64,000 bases of DNA from Phaseolus vulgaris (GCF_000499845.2 NC_023754.2:24648611-24712610); one strand, 5' to 3'. Positions 24,577 through 39,164 are shown, numbered from the stretch's first letter. The notes: generated by a model from the letters alone, not told the origin. Numbers and translations: made by a program.

Positions 24577-27162
24577 ATGGGCAATGTGAATGGGAGAGAC
24601 GATGTCAACGGTACTCCCTCTGAGACCGAAGGAGAAGAAGAAGACGACGAACCTGCTGCTGCTGCTACTACTCACGGTGTCGTCGATTGCATGTCCGCCA
24701 ACCCTGGCTATCGTGCGCCTTCCGATATGATGGGTCATTCTCCTCCTGCTAGCCCTAGAGCCACCCAATCTCCCTTCATGTTCACCCCACAAGTAACTCC
24801 TTTCCTTTTCCCGCCCTTTACACTTCATCGCTAAATATGGGTTTTTTTGTTATCTTTTGTTTTCGTCCAGATTGTTAAAAAAAAGTTTTTTTTTTTTTCT
24901 TTATTCTCCCCCTAACCTCCCTTCTCATGGCTTAATCAGTTGCCAAAGTCTAATGTTTTGATTTAATGTTGGTACATGTTTATGGGTTCGGCGTGTAGAA
25001 GCCATGAGGTCAGAGTGCACCCGTTTTGGAGAGTGAATCATGTAACTTTTTTTAGCTTTTTGAGATTGTAAAAGACCTCCTGGTTTAGACTAGTTGTTTA
25101 ATTGGCAAGTTCATGTGGTGGATTATTGAGTTTCGAAGCTGTTCAACTCCTTTCCCTTCTATTGCTCATTCACTACTTTGGAGTTGCATTCTTTCGCCCT
25201 GTGGTTTTGGTTGTTAGATCAATTAGCATGTGTGGGGAACCTAATTCAGTGTTGCTGTGACTGGGAAGCAATTTGGTTAATGTATTGGGATCGCATTAAA
25301 GGACTATATTCGCATCTTCTGAATTTTTTGTCCAGTTCAGGAATCAAGTACCCTACCCCTTACTCTCTCCTAGTAGGTTGATCGTGGACATGGGAGGCTA
25401 TGTGATGTTTTCTTGTCAATCATATAAGATGTGTTATTTGGTCTCTGTAAAGTTTGGTTCTGAATTTTCGTTTGCTTTGAATATACTTGCTTGGCTGTTG
25501 TCTGTGTTTAGGTATGGCTTTGGAATTCTGTTTTTGGCTGTTGTTAACCCTCCTCTTTCTCTGTTTTTAGGTTCCTGTGGTTCCACTACAAAGACCTGAT
25601 GAGATGCATACTCCAAGCCCTTCCTGGATGCAGACTACGTCAGGGTATGAGGATATGTACAGTGAATTAGGAATTCCAACGATGATTACTTGGAGTTATG
25701 ATGGGAAAGAAGTGGCTGTGGAGGGATCATGGGATAATTGGAAAACAAGGTTTGGAATGTGTTTGATAATGCTTTTCTTTGTTTTTTGTTGTCATTTTCT
25801 GTTGATATGTCTTTCTTTCGTCACCTTGTTTCGTTTTTATTGTTTCATTTACAAATTCTTGAAAGCTGGAACCAAAGAAAAACAAGGTGGCGACTTTGAA
25901 TTGTTAGTGAAGACATATTAACTGAAGATGAAATCATAAAACAGAAGAAAAGAATACTTAATGCCCTTTTCATCTATCTTGGAAGTCTGTTATAGCTGTT
26001 GCTTAGAGGCTAATTTCGTGGTTGATCAGAATGTCCTTACAGAGATCAGGGAAGGATTTCACAATAATGAAAGTGTTGCCCTCTGGTGTATACCAATTTA
26101 GATTTGTTGTGGATGGCCAGTGGAGGTATGCACCTGACTTGCCTTGGGCTCAAGATGATGCGGGTAATGCTTACAACATTTTGGACTTGCAGGTACTCTT
26201 ATGTTAATAGACTTGTGATCAAAATTGACATATGATGGTTATTTTGTGCAAACTTATCTAATTGATTAGGAACCCTGTTTGCGGGGAAATATTTCCCTTA
26301 TCTTTCTCAAGTTATCAAATTCTGATTCTCAAGTTATCGAATTCTTATTTTTCTTTTGAACTTTGAAATTCGTTTTTAGTGTAGCTCGCATTAGTTTTGT
26401 CCTTAGAATGTATTTCCCTGTCGTTCTTGGGTTAGATTATATTCTCTTCTTGCAAGAACTTTGTTTTCAATGTATATGATCCTGAACTCATTTCTATTTC
26501 ACTTCGTGGCTACCTAAGTTTGCAAGTCTCATTTGTTTTTTAGATAACCATCCTTAATATCCATGGAATGAATTTTTATAGCAGTTTAGATATCAGTTTA
26601 TCCATTTCTTTTAGAGTCATTTTATTTTCTTTTAACTTTATACATGCAACTTTTTCTCATGTCACTCTAGTAAAACTTAGTTGGTGATGATAGAAGTTGC
26701 AATTCCTAACCAGGGGATGGGAGGATGATGATAAAATTGGTTTCATGAATATCTTATACTACTAAAAGTAATGTCTGCACTATGTTTTACTGACATCTAT
26801 ATTGTGAGACTAACAATTTTGTATATTACATAAAGGATTATGTTCCTGAGGACATCGGAAGCATTTCTAGTTTTGAACCTCCTAAATCCCCAGACTCTAG
26901 TTATAACAACCAACAACTTAGTTCCGAAGATTATGCAAAGGAGCCACCATTGGTTCCTCCATATTTGCAAATGACGCTTCTTAATATTCCGTCAACAAAT
27001 ATGGAAATCCAACCTCTTACAGCTAGACCTCAGCATGTAGTGCTCAATCATCTTTACATGCAGAAAGGGAAGGGTAGCCCTTCAGTGGTTGCACTTGGTA
27101 CAACTCATCGGTTTCTAGCCAAATATGTGACTGTGGTGCTGTACAAGTCTTTGCAGAGGTAA
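24577..27162 (+). CDS. KINB2: SnRK1 regulatory beta subunit (AMPK-beta/KINbeta2 type)
   Basis: Four exons (24577-24792, 25571-25749, 26030-26192, 26836-27162) total 885 nt, or 294 residues, all in phase. The start MGNVNGRDD is a good N-myristoylation signal (Gly2), which fits membrane tethering of the complex. An acidic, Ala/Pro-rich segment runs to about 90. The AMPK-type carbohydrate-binding module lies at about 107-187 ([45 protein letters not shown]). The ASC domain, which binds the kinase alpha and gamma-type subunits, fills about 215-294 and ends LYKSLQR. Length and C-terminus fit KINbeta2 (Arabidopsis At4g16360, from memory) better than KINbeta1; KINbeta3 lacks the module. SnRK1 is the plant energy-sensing kinase. 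Exon 4 ends at TAA directly after CAGAGG; AG|GTAAAC there could be read as a donor, but the family ends at this point. Confidence 0.95.
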
Positions 27163-29640
27163 ACATAAATTACATGGACTGTGTAGTCTTTTAAATCCTT
27201 TTAGCTAATATAGCTTCGACCAGTACGGCTATAAGTGAGAAATTCTAAGCTCCATAAGCATCATTACATGAAAGTGAACATTGTGGTACATATAATGTCA
27301 ATTGCTTGATGGCTATTCATCATGCAATTCAGTTTTCATTCTTACATCATTTGATGGCTATTCTGTAGGAACTTTTTTCTGGTACGTTTCTTTTTGGTAC
27401 ATATTATCTAGGAATTTTGATTAATCACTAAAATAAAAGGGGAAAGAAAAAAAAGGTATTTTCATGGTATTTGTTGGGTTAATCTCGTTTACTGTTCATA
27501 TTCACCTACCTCTTTCTGTCATTCACAAATGTGTATGTATGTCTGTGAATTATGCATGTTTAATTTTTATGATAAAGTTTCATATTTATAATAAATTACT
27601 GAAAGGCATATGGCAAGGCATACACCTGAAATATCTAGATCCCATTATTTTTCAGAAATCTTGATGTTATGGGTTTTAGAACAGGTTTTAGTTGTGCTTC
27701 AATTTCATGAATTATACAAAAATATGTTGCTTCTGGAGTTTTCAAAAAAATCAATGGAGTCCGTGGTGACTTAAATTGTAGTTTTCAGATTAAATCGTCT
27801 CCTACACAGAGATAAAGGCATGTTTGCTTAAGCTTTTTTCATCAAACATATCATTTTCTAAAGAATAATAATTGTTTCTATTACAACTTCTCAAAATAGT
27901 CAGAATCATAAAATAGTCAGATATTTTCAAAATCATCAGAAGATTAAAATATAATTAGAGACATTGATTATGGGTAGAAGTTATTTGAAACTGTTATCAT
28001 AAATCAAGTTCACTTTATAAAACGTGATTTGTTACTGGAAACAAATTTGAATCAACTTCTGTTTTCTCTTTAATTTTTTTTTTAAAAATATTACTTAATG
28101 TTTAAAAAAAAAATTTCTGTAAATTGAATCACGTAGTGGGAGCATTGTCATTTTCCTGGAGCAGAAAATCTCCCGCGGTGCACTATTTGACTCTGCTATA
28201 GCCGCTGTTTGATCTAATGAGTTATGCAAGTTGAGTTGTATCCCCATTAAAACGATGGATTAATTTACACAATTATAAGACTCACCAAAAAAACAAAAAT
28301 AGAAAACCTTGCAAGTCTATGTCATGGCATTTCTGTTTTTACTTTGCTTTTGCCAACTCAAAAAGCAGTTAACCCCACCTTTTACAAGAATAAAGTGCCC
28401 CTGATTCGCCTTTTTTAATTCCATGCATCTATTTTGATATCACCTTCGCTATCTTAAACGTCCCATTACTCCAGAGATTCGTAGATTGCATTGCATGCAT
28501 CATATTCCTTTTGGAATTAGGTTCCCCGGCACTACTTTGCATCATCCTCTTTCTGCAAAACTCATGACATTGCAACTAACACATCCTTTTTGGTTTATAT
28601 TCAAATCAATAACACTGTGCCTTGCTGTTACTTTATATAGAAAACACTAGATAAAAAGCATGTGTAATAAATAATATTTGAAAACATAAAAAATATTTTT
28701 ATAATTATTTTATTAAGCATGTAAGAAGATTAGTAAAAAATGTTGTTGGAGGACTTAGAATACGTTAACATCACGAGCTCTGCTACTCGCAAGGCGTCAT
28801 AATTAGAAGTTATATTTTGTTCCATTAGTAGTTAACTGACTGCATTTCTCTTATGGGGCTTCTAACAGTGCTTAAAAAGGAAAGACCATATAATACTGTT
28901 CCTACTTTTTTTTAATCTTTTGGTCAATAATTGGACCCTACCCAACTCAGCAGCTGTCCGTATAAAGGACAACCCTCAACCTTATAGTTCCTTGAACAGT
29001 AGGGCAAGAAACTAAGCTTAGTCACTTTTATTTGAAATTAAGCTTAGTCACTTTTGATAAAATCTTTTCTTTTAATCATACTGTTTTTATTGATAACACT
29101 CCTTATAGGATCTTGTTTAAAGAATCTGAGTTAAATTTCCTTGAATCGATATAATGTTATTAGTCTATGGGCTATCTGGGTTTTGTTTCAACCAATAAAT
29201 TTGATATTTTGTAAAAAAAAGAGAAGCTTGTGAATTCTGTTCTTTGGAAGTAATACTTCAGTGAAGTTCTGCTTGAAGTGGCTTGGCATTTGGGTAGCAA
29301 GTTTTATCATAACATGAGTTGAAATTATTAATGAATATCATCATTATAGGTACACATAATTGCAGATGTAGGCCAAAATTCAGTACACACTGCATAAATT
29401 CTGGCCAACCTTTAGGAAGGAAATATGTAGAAAGCTCATAAACACAGAGGCATCTAGCTTCTTTGTATAGAAAATGCCAACTCTGAGGGATGCAGTTGAA
29501 ATCATATACAAAGCCTCAAAATATTCATCACTACTATGCATCTTATTCCACGCTCCAACAACAGGCACAGCCCAAGAAGTTGCTTCCCTTGATGATCAGC
29601 TACTAAAACATCAAGTTAATTAGTACATAATAAGACTGAT
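27163..29640. other. Convergent spacer between the SnRK1 beta and HIPP genes
   Basis: Contains the 3' UTR of the beta-subunit gene (from 27163) and, at its right end, that of the HIPP gene on the minus strand (about 29350-29640). Between them the DNA is AT-rich with a mixed-composition patch at 28130-28620 that has no open frame. Frames 27464-27664 and 29380-29568 have no domains. Confidence 0.5.
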
Positions 29641-32600
29641 CTACATTACAGTGCATGCATTTGGGTTTTCATCGCTGAAAATCTGAGAATCATAAGGGTA
29701 GTCAAAGTAGTCAACGTATGATCTCGATGGCAAGTATTCGTTTCGCTTGATCTCAGCTTTGTTATCATCCTCTTCTTCACCATCATCTCCCTTGCTTTCT
29801 TCTCCTTCTTTTTTCTCTTCTTTCTCTTCCTCTTTCTTCTCCTCTTCTTCCTTCTTTTCCTTTTCCTCCTCTTTCACAACAGAAGCTTGCTTTTTGGTTC
29901 TCTTGTACACACAATCAACAAGCTTTGCTGGGTCAATCACACCTTTTACTATCACTAGATCATTTCCCAAGCTTGTCTCCACTGATTCCACTCCTGTATT
30001 AATCAATACGTGTTAGCATGTCATAGATTGCTTTCAAATCATTGAATTTTTTATTAGAGTCTACAGTTCAGAGATTAATTAAATTAAAAGCACGAGTTAA
30101 ATGCCAACGTCTGTTTTTAATTTATATTACCAGTTAAAGTAATACCCTACATAAAAAAAGTTGAAACCATGAATTGACGATATTAAATATTCATCTTTCA
30201 ACATCATGTAACACCCCCTTCTACCCCACATTCCCATAAATCAGCATTGAAATGCAAAATTTTACGCAGTTAAGATACATGTATGGTATTTTTCACACAC
30301 AAAAATAGGCATATATGGCATTGGCAGTGAGATTAATATATAATCCTCGAGATCAACATCACAACTCTTACGGTCAAAAGGCTACATGAAGAACCTTGAA
30401 ATCAAGCACACTTTTGAAAGCAACGGGATCAGCGCCAAGGGTTATGCTTCTTAATAAACCTAGCTTTAAATACAGAGACAGTGACAGTTTTTTTAGTACA
30501 CTCTCTATTATTGTTGTCTTGTTGAGAGAAATTCGTTTGAGTTTACTGAAAAGTCCAAAACACACTTTGATCTTTTTGGTGAGATCCGCATGAAATTTAT
30601 CCAACACTTAGTGTACCAAAAAGTGTGTTCGGAATACGCCTATATCAGAAAGTTTTGCATTTGAAATTTATTCACATGTCGTTTGATTAAGATTTTATAT
30701 AAAAAATAATCAAGTTCTTTTTATATATATATATTATCAGTAAATAATGAATTGAATAGAAAACGTTATAAAGAAGTGCATGTTCGTCATTATGAAATCA
30801 ATATAAATTTGAAAATAAGGAGTGAGTAAATTCAAAGAAAAAAGAATTCTCTTTAAATATGTAGGTTCCAAGATAGCGAGTGCACAAGGGAAGGGGAGAC
30901 AGTTCGCACGAGCAATCAATAATTCATTGCAGAAGATAGAGAGAGATAAAAAATATCGTTTTTTTTTATGCATAGAGAGATCATGAAATACCAAGAAAAA
31001 GAGAGAACGTGAATCTATGTACCTTTAATCTTGCGGATTCCTTTTTGTATAACTTGAGCACATGCTTCACAATGCATTCGAACTTTGAGGACTACTGTAA
31101 CCACAGGAGGTGGCTGACAAACAATTGAGACAACAATGAGACATTTTACATTGATTAAACCCTACATACAAATATTTATTAGTTTTGCCGAAACTAACGT
31201 ATGAGCAGTGTCAGTTTGGAATATACATACAAAAAATATTCAACTACTGTGAAGATGTTTGATTATATCCCTAATTGATTTAGATGTTCAACGTGTTAGT
31301 TGTGGCAATTAAGTTACTGTAATAAAAGAGGCCTCTAAGTGCTTCCACTAACGTCTATTTTGTGAATGGGCCATGTGGGGTTTTCCACTGTATACTAAAA
31401 GCCAAGGAAGCAAAGACTACAATCTTCGTCCCCAAAACACAGTTTGCAAAGGACCAGTCTCACAGAACTGCCTTAATGTGCTCATAATAGAGAGTGACTC
31501 TGGTTATTTCCACTTCACATGGTTTTGTTTGTACTTAAGCGTCTGCCTTAAGAATTGTGAAGTGTATGGCATATAGCATATAGTGTTATCACCTTCCCTA
31601 TTCCACAGGGTGGGCACGGTAAAAAGTGAAAACAGGATATATAATAAGCCCGTGACGGTGACCCCATTTTGCTGCAAACTACATGCATGTCAAGTTGCAA
31701 AAGGGGGTGGGGTCAAGTCCTCTTAATTGTCACCACCGTTTCCCTCGTTACACGTGCCTTGTGGGAGAGTGCCATCATTCTGCTCACTTTGTTTCGTTAC
31801 TTTCATGCTACCGTAGCATCCATCCTCCTTGGAAACAACAGGAACAAGAAACAAAAAGATAACAAACTACGCAAACTAAAATTCAAAGCATTTCACACTT
31901 TCACTTTGTTGTAAGGTAACCATGTTGGTCATCATGTTTATCATGCACCATCCCCCATTCATCTCAATCAACAAGGTAAAAATAATAAACGTACAAGGGT
32001 TACTGTGTCTAGTGAACTTTATCAAATTTATTTTGCATGGTTATGATAGCGAAGTGACTGATGTTTGAGTGATTTTATTCTAAATATGTAAAACTTAGTG
32101 TAAAATATTCAATCAAAAGTAAACTGCATAAACTTATTTGTTTACTTCGTTCACATATTTCAGAGTCATTTTGGATTACACAGCACGAAACCAAACCTGC
32201 ACATAGAAGATCTCTTGAGGTGAATGCCATCCTTAATTAATCTCTATAACAACAAATTAGCAAAAGGAGAACTGCTATGTCTAATCTAGAAATTAACCGA
32301 TCGAGATAATGAGCCAAGGGGGGGAATGATTTACCTCCTCTTTTTTCTCCTCTGGCTGCTGTTCTTGGACTTCTTCTTTTTTCTCATCTGGAGGTTTTGG
32401 CAAAGGAGAAATGAGCTCCACTTTCTTACCACTTTTCTTTTGTAGCCTCTCACACACCTTTATGGGGTCTGCTGCCTTTCCTTTCACTACCACTTTGCTT
32501 GCCTTGCTATCAGCAGTCACTTCTTCCACTCCTATCTCACAAAAAAGATTATAACTTCAATTTTGTTAGTCTTAATCTTTCCACCTCCTACACCTTTATC

Positions 32601-33316
32601 AATTTTAAACTATAATGCATGATGAATTTTTATCACCATTTAAATGGACATGTTTAAATGGACATGTGTAAAATTACCTCTAAAATTTGTGAATAATATA
32701 TACCTGAGAAATTACTTCAAGATGTAAGCTGTTAAATTCAAAACCAATCATAGATAGCAGACCCCTCTAACATGAAAAAGAGGGAAAAAAAAGAGACTAA
32801 CAAGTACAAGCTGACACTAATCCTCAAAAACTAGTAACGTACAGACATCTTTTTGAATTTTGATTCTCATGTAATTGCATTCATGGATGTACATTCATTA
32901 GATTAAATGAGTAGCTTAGAGCATAAACTAAATTATTTAATTAAAATGACCTTCAAATCCTTTCAATGCTTTTGCAACTTTCCTTGCACAAGCTTCGCAG
33001 TGCATATCAACCTTGAGTACTATCTCTGGAGGTTCTTCATCTTTTTTCTCTTCTTCCTTCTTTTCCTCTGTGGTTTCTTCTTTCTTTTCCTCTTCCTTGT
33101 TCTTAGAACATCAGTTAAAAATAGAAAAGATCTGAGTGAAAAATGAATCTCCATATGACTAACATGTCATGCATTACACGATAATGATGCCATCATCACA
33201 GAGCAGACATTATAAAGTTCGTTTTCAAAGAAAAAGTTGTTGAAAAAAGGAAAGAGACAGATTGATTAAGAATAAATATGGACATTTTGTGTAAGAGAAA
33301 CTCTTACTTCACCCAT
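29641..33316 (-). CDS. HIPP: Heavy-metal-associated isoprenylated plant protein with two HMA domains
   Basis: Five coding exons (33316-33308, 33101-32951, 32531-32335, 31113-31023, 29993-29641) total 801 nt, or 266 residues, with all phases matching. The first exon codes only for MGE. A Lys/Glu-rich stretch precedes HMA domain 1 (about 29-95, metal-binding C38-E-A-C41 in DMHCEACARKV) and another precedes HMA domain 2 (about 122-185, C134-E-A-C137 in RMHCEACAQVI). A long Glu/Lys-rich linker then leads to DYPYDSQIFSDENPNACTVM. The last four residues, CTVM, form a CaaX farnesylation site. HIPPs bind Cu, Zn or Cd through the CxxC pairs and attach to membranes or enter nuclei; this arrangement resembles HIPP7/ATFP3 of Arabidopsis. 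Introns of about 1.0 kb (29994-31022) and 1.2 kb (31114-32334) hold no other gene. It lies head-to-head with the next HIPP. Confidence 0.93.
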
Positions 33317-36300
33317 TTGTGTGATAATGGACAGTGATCTTGCTTCAGAAATGTTGCAGTGGTGTAATATACTGGAGGTAGCAATTGATGCTCTTCTCTT
33401 GTTTGGTTTCTCTCTTATTTCTCTTTCTTGCTTTCACTCTTTGTCTAGCATGTTACAGATTCAGACAGAAGAAGGAAAAGCACATTAAATTAACGTGGGG
33501 ATTCTGAAAATCTGAGGTGGACCGTTTAATGTAACACCATATGGCTGACTCAGCATCCACAAAGCTATGTACCCTCATTTCACTTCCTGTGTTTCATAGA
33601 CTTTCCAACTTCCCTCACCAAATAAATAAATAATAAATAAATGGAAAGCTAGACATTCATAATTCACATATTTTATATAACTACTAGTTACAATTCTTAA
33701 TATTATTATTTTAATATTTTTTCATATAATTTAATTACAAATTTACTATATATTTATTTCTAAATTTATTATATCAATTGTATATAACTTATCATTTTCC
33801 TAAATAAATATATATATTCTTTTTTATTCACCAAAAATTATCTATAGATTTTGAAATTTCAACTTCACCCAACCCACTACTAGGTGGACCAACATAGTTG
33901 GTGAAAACTCTTCCATAATTCATTTTAAACAAATGCTTTTTCTGAAGGTATTATTAATCGTTAAAAAAACTCAAAGTTAAAAAAAAATAAAAGTATTATT
34001 AATGTATTTATGAGATGATTTTAATAAAGGAATTTTATCATTACTTTTTTAGCTAGAACTGACATTTTTTTTATTTGCAAAATTTGAATCCAAAACCATA
34101 ACTGGTCAAACTTCATTTTCTTCCTTCACCTCTCTACTCAGTACGGTAGAACATACATACTTCTGCCTCTAATATTATGGCTATTTAATGAACGTTTATT
34201 AAAAAAAAAATTACGTTAGCCGCATGAAAAAATTATGCTACTAATTTTTTTTATAATAAACAAACTAAACACATTAACAGCACATGACTGGTTAACATTG
34301 TTATTTTATTGATTATTATTTATACTAAATAAGAGTACTTATAACTATAATCATAATAATGATATAAAATGACGTATAACCTTTCTTTATAAGGTTGGTG
34401 TTGAATTTATAGCGAAATTGTGGGACACATAAATGATCTCCCTATTGGGTGCACTCATTAAATCAAAACTGGTAAATAAAAATCCAACGACTTAGCTTCA
34501 AAACATTCACAGCTAGTGCAATAAATTTGGGTGTCCCAATTGAAGTTTCTAGAAGTACCAACACTGAACATTATAAGTCGGTAAATTAAAGGAAATTATA
34601 ATCCACACGAATAATAAAAATATTTTACATATTGTTTGTCTTATAAGATGATGAAGTTAAAATGAGAATTCAAATATATTTGAATACGTGGCTGATTTCA
34701 CGGGACAGTGTAACACTGTTATGTGATTCGGCTACAATCCTGGAAAAGGTTACGATACTGATACAAAAGTCAGAGAACTTGAGGTGATCGTGTAAAATTA
34801 GCAGCAGGTCGAATTGATGTTCTGAATTGGCCCTTTTTGAAAAATAAAAACTATTCATAGTAAATTTCAATAAAATGTTAACAATATACTTACGTTCTAT
34901 TTCATCAAACATTAAATCAAAATGTGTTAAATAATAAGTTTGGACAAAAATTAAAAATGTTTTGAAACCTTTTATTAAAAGATAGTTTTTATTAAAGGAA
35001 ATAGTTTTTAGTAAAATAAATTCTTAGCAATCCGTAAAGTAGGACACATATATACTTCTTTCTTGAACATTTGGTTTAGTTCAAGTTTTATAGCTCGTAT
35101 AGCAGTTTGTCATTATCGGACATTGTCTAATGATTTCTCTTTTTTTTTTATCAGCCTAATGATTTCTCATCATCGGATAAGTTTGATGAGCGTCTGTATA
35201 TTTTTTTTTTAACTTTTGAGCAACTATTGAGGTCTTATGTGTATCGTAATTGAATGAGTTCTCATGTACTTAGAAAAATAGTTTTAGAATAGTAGTGGTA
35301 TAATTAAAATGATATTTGAATATTTTATTATTAAAATGAAAAAAATATATAAATAAAAAATTCAATTATTCAGTTTTTATTTAAAAAATAATAATCTCTT
35401 AATAAATTTTCTTTTTTCTTTCATTTCATTTTTTTAAGATTCTAACCTTCTCATTGTTTTTAGTTTGATAATTGGAGTTCGACATTAGACTCATAGTAGC
35501 AAAAATTACAAGATTATCCGATCAGAAACTTGATAGAATAAGTTCATTTTTTTATTTTTTATTTTTAGTTAAATATTAAACTTATAGGTTTGTCTTAGAT
35601 ATTATTCATAATAAATTTATCTAGTTTCAATCGAAACACTTAAAAATAATATTATGTATGATTCTTGATAATTTATTTTATAGTGTTTTACATTATTCTT
35701 CCCTAAAATTATATTTTTTCTTTTTTCCAGTGTTATGTTTGAGGGTTTCACAGTCGTGAATTGTTTTTATACTCAACACAATTATTTATTTTAGTTATTT
35801 TAGGAGAAACAAATTTATAAATCACTTTGTTTTATTAAATATAATGTACCTATATAAGTAACTATAATTGAAAAAGATCTCTATGAATTATTAGTTTAAA
35901 TATATGCCAATTTTATTTTATTCTTCAGATAAATGTGTTACATTTTTTTTATATTTATCTAATTGTAATATAATTATTAAAGATCATATAGTAATAATTA
36001 AATTATAATATATAAAAATTATTTTTAAACAAACTTTTGTAAATACAAACTTAAAAGACAAACAATTTAATATCCACTATATACCTTCACTTTAATATTC
36101 AAATATCATGCCATTATCAACAAAAAAAATGACAGAAATTAAAATTACAATTGTTGGAGAATCTAAATCCATCACCCATCTATATCTCTTACTATATATT
36201 TTGATCTGTATTCATATTTAGAGTGATATATGCACTTCATCTCAGATCAAAAGTGGATGCTTCAACCTTTATTCTTTAGAAATATTTTAATCCATAGATT

Positions 36301-37149
36301 GTGCTGGTAGAACTAATGATGCAAGTTATGCTATAGTGTTATTTAAAGGTTTAATTTTCCTTAAAGCATTATGCACATGAAAATTTGTTGATTCTGATAA
36401 AGCTTTGCCAGATACCTGATTCTCCCTGCATTTCTGAGGACCCATTGTCTAGATTACACTAGATTCTGTGTGGTACGTTTTCTTACACCATATTTGTCTT
36501 TCAAAATAAGTTTGAACTGCATGTCAGTGCAATGCAGAATTCCAACAATTTATTTCTGTTTGTTATCTAATGGGTTATGTCTCTCTATTAATCTCTCTCT
36601 TTCAATTCAATTATTAGGTTGTAGATTCACGTCAAAGATTAAAACATTTCAAGATTAAAACATTTCTAGTATATAAGTAGATGCAAATTTTATGAAATTG
36701 AGTTATATTTAAAGTTCACTTTTTAATAAATTTTGAATTGTTATACTTATCATCATAATTTATAACAAAAATATTTTATTATTATTTATTCAGATAAATT
36801 CTCACTTGGAAACTTAACTTTTACTATTTCTATTTGTTTTCATTATTCCAACTTGTTTATGAACAACTTTTTCAGTATTTCACAATTATGCAAAGATAAA
36901 TTATGTTACTTCAGTGGAAGGCCCCGTAAATGGGCTATAACCAGTTAATAAACAATTTATAATTTTTAAATAAAAAGATAAATTTAATATGGAAATCATG
37001 AAAATCCCTTTTGCTTTCAGTGACTTGAAAATGGAATCATGGAAAAAAAAAGGGAATAAAAGTAGGTGATTTCTTCACCTCCTCCATTAAAGACATGAGA
37101 TGATAATTTTGTACTTTTTTTATTTATTTTTTCATTGACACAGTCTTTC

Positions 37150-37370
37150 TTTGCTTCTGAATTTTAAAATTCTGAATTCTAAATTTTAGAATACAAATTT
37201 GTTTTCAAAATCTAAGATTGGAAAGAAATTTTCTGATTTTGAATGATTTGAAAATATATTTTGAATTTCAGAATTTAAATACTTTTGAATTTTGAATTCT
37301 GAAATTTAGAATACAAGTATATTTTGAATTCTAAAGTTTGAAATATATTTTTGGATTAAAAATATTAAAA
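37150..37370. repeat. Degenerate GAATT-rich direct repeat
   Basis: Variants of TTTTGAATTCTGAAATTTAG and GAATACAAATTTG recur at least four times in imperfect spacing; the clearest pair starts near 37172 and 37289. The repeated word is partly self-complementary. Origin unknown. Confidence 0.55.
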
Positions 37371-38704
37371 TCTGAAATACAATCATGCACCTTTTGGTGA
37401 AGGGTAATTTTCGAATTAAAACGTGTATGTAGGTGCAGTAAGAAACTATGGTGGTAGAGGAAGAAGTTATGTAAAAGTAACTCGAACCGCTTTTGAGTGT
37501 TGGATCCTACGAGATTTTGAAGCCTAATCCTTGTTCTGGGCCTTATCATCCGATAAAGCTCACTTTATCTTTTAGCAGAGGCTAGAGGCTATTTCTTCCT
37601 GCACCCTTAACAAATGCATCCCATTATTTTTGAAGAAGACTATTTTACTCCTTTTAAAATGAATTACGGATTTTTCTTTCCAAAAATATTCTGAAGCAGA
37701 TTAGGTTAGTCCGGATCTGCTTTTCCGGGCTGGATTTGATTTATCTGTGTGCTGGGTCTTTATGAGATTTTTGTCCAACCCATTGTCAAAGATGTTACAA
37801 ATTTATACATGAACTTTATCTGTAAGTTTTTAATTTTTTTAAAATTATAATCAGTTATTAGTTTTTAGAAATTATTTTTTTATATTAGAGTGATTGATTA
37901 ATAGTGTAAAAACTTTACACCGATAATTCATATTCATTGAACTCGACTACAGCTCATTAAGTAGTGTTTTAGCATAAAAATTACAATTATGTGGCAAAGA
38001 AGATTTTGGAAGACACTAAAATCATCCAAATCCACGTCCATCATGCCATGTAAACTTATCATCAACTTGTGGACATCCAATAAGCAATCTATCATGTCAT
38101 GTTTCATTGCGTAATAATTTAGAGCGGTTGTAACCAAAAACATAATGTTCCGTGTGACCTTAGATTGAGCTTTTTAAGAATTAGATACAGACAGAATCAG
38201 AGAAAATACAATCGCCAAAATCGAAACAAAAATAATGGGGACAAGCACAACAAAATGTGGATGTGTGTTACAGAACAAAAGGGTCCCATATTATGAGTCT
38301 GGTAAAAAGTTAATCTTTCAAGTTTTAGATTAGTTAGGTGACCCAGTAGAAGATCAAAAACCATATTTCTTCAGTGTCTAACCGAGGCAGAAGAAATTGG
38401 AAGCACCAACCATGAATTCAGTTAGAGGATATGATTGGGTTTGAGTGGCAGGAAGAAAAATGTGGATTAATTGGAGCCCACAAATTTGGACAACTCTAAA
38501 CTCCAAAGTTACAACCAAATTAATTAGGTAGAGATGGCTTTACTCAATTCCACCCTCCAACATGATTAAATGTCCATAGGTTGGTTTATGTTCATTACTG
38601 ACCAATCAATGGAGCATGATCTCTTCTTCTGTACTACAAATATCACAACTCTGACATTATTATAGATGGTTCATTATAGATGCGATTCAGACACTTCCCT
38701 CTAG

Positions 38705-38712
38705 ACACGTGT
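38705..38712. promoter_or_regulatory. ACACGTGT (ABRE/G-box-like) upstream of HIPP
   Basis: A palindromic ACACGTGT about 450 bp upstream of the Pi21-like HIPP start codon. TGCTATTTATAGGG at 38849-38861 could be its TATA box, placing the transcript start near 38890. ABRE-type elements bind bZIP factors in abscisic acid responses. Assignment is by motif and position only. Confidence 0.4.
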
Positions 38713-39164
38713 ACGGTCGGCATGAGGTAGTGCATGGTCTTTATTGCACACAACAAAACTCATAAAACCCATAATTCTAGTAATATTAAAATTAACCATG
38801 ATGAATATTTTGTAGCACACATACATAGCGTATGGCATTTAATTGCTTGCTATTTATAGGGATTGAGGAAGGTGCATTGAGTCAACAAGATTGGGCGTGT
38901 AAATCAAAGACAGCACATGCGTGCTGAATTGCAAAGTATAAACAGCATACACACCCTCTGCTTCTGGCCACCCTCTCAAGTGTTCATACAACCTCACCAT
39001 GAAATTCAACTTTCTGGGATTACGTGTTGCTGCTTGATTCGTTGCCCTGGTGGGCTAATGCCTTATTAAGTTTGCTTTTCTATCACTTTCCTTCCTATTG
39101 CTGCTCTCATAACTTTTCTCTGCGTTTCATCTCGGCCTCAGATCTGATCTTTTCATCCACATAC

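Larger units (their letters stand above)
33317..39164. other. Large divergent spacer between the two HIPP genes
   Basis: About 5.8 kb without a supported gene. Positions 33317-33620 are the likely promoter and leader of the minus-strand HIPP. Positions 33640-36900 are AT-rich. Positions 37150-37370 contain a degenerate direct repeat of TTTTGAATTCTGAAATTTAGAATAC. Positions 38500-39164 are the likely promoter and leader of the plus-strand HIPP, with an ACACGTGT element and a TATTTATAG box. Frames at 34670-34912, 36470-36658, 37331-37549 and 37934-38143 show no domains. Confidence 0.55.

Noticed and set aside
24475..24828. Minus-strand frame opposite the SnRK1 beta first exon
   Set aside because: Complement of a pyrimidine-rich leader and the first exon; no domain and low complexity.
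27140..27175. Possible fifth exon of the SnRK1 beta gene using AG|GTAAAC as donor
   Set aside because: The frame stops at TAA immediately after LYKSLQR, which is where KINbeta2 proteins end; no downstream exon with ASC-like sequence was found.
28130..28260. Mixed-composition patch with CTCCCGCGGTGCACT and CTATAGCCGC
   Set aside because: Looks like possible old transposon sequence, but no terminal repeats, frame or RNA fold could be supported.
29747..30016. Ser/Phe-rich plus-strand frame
   Set aside because: Complement of the Glu/Lys-rich last exon of the minus-strand HIPP gene.
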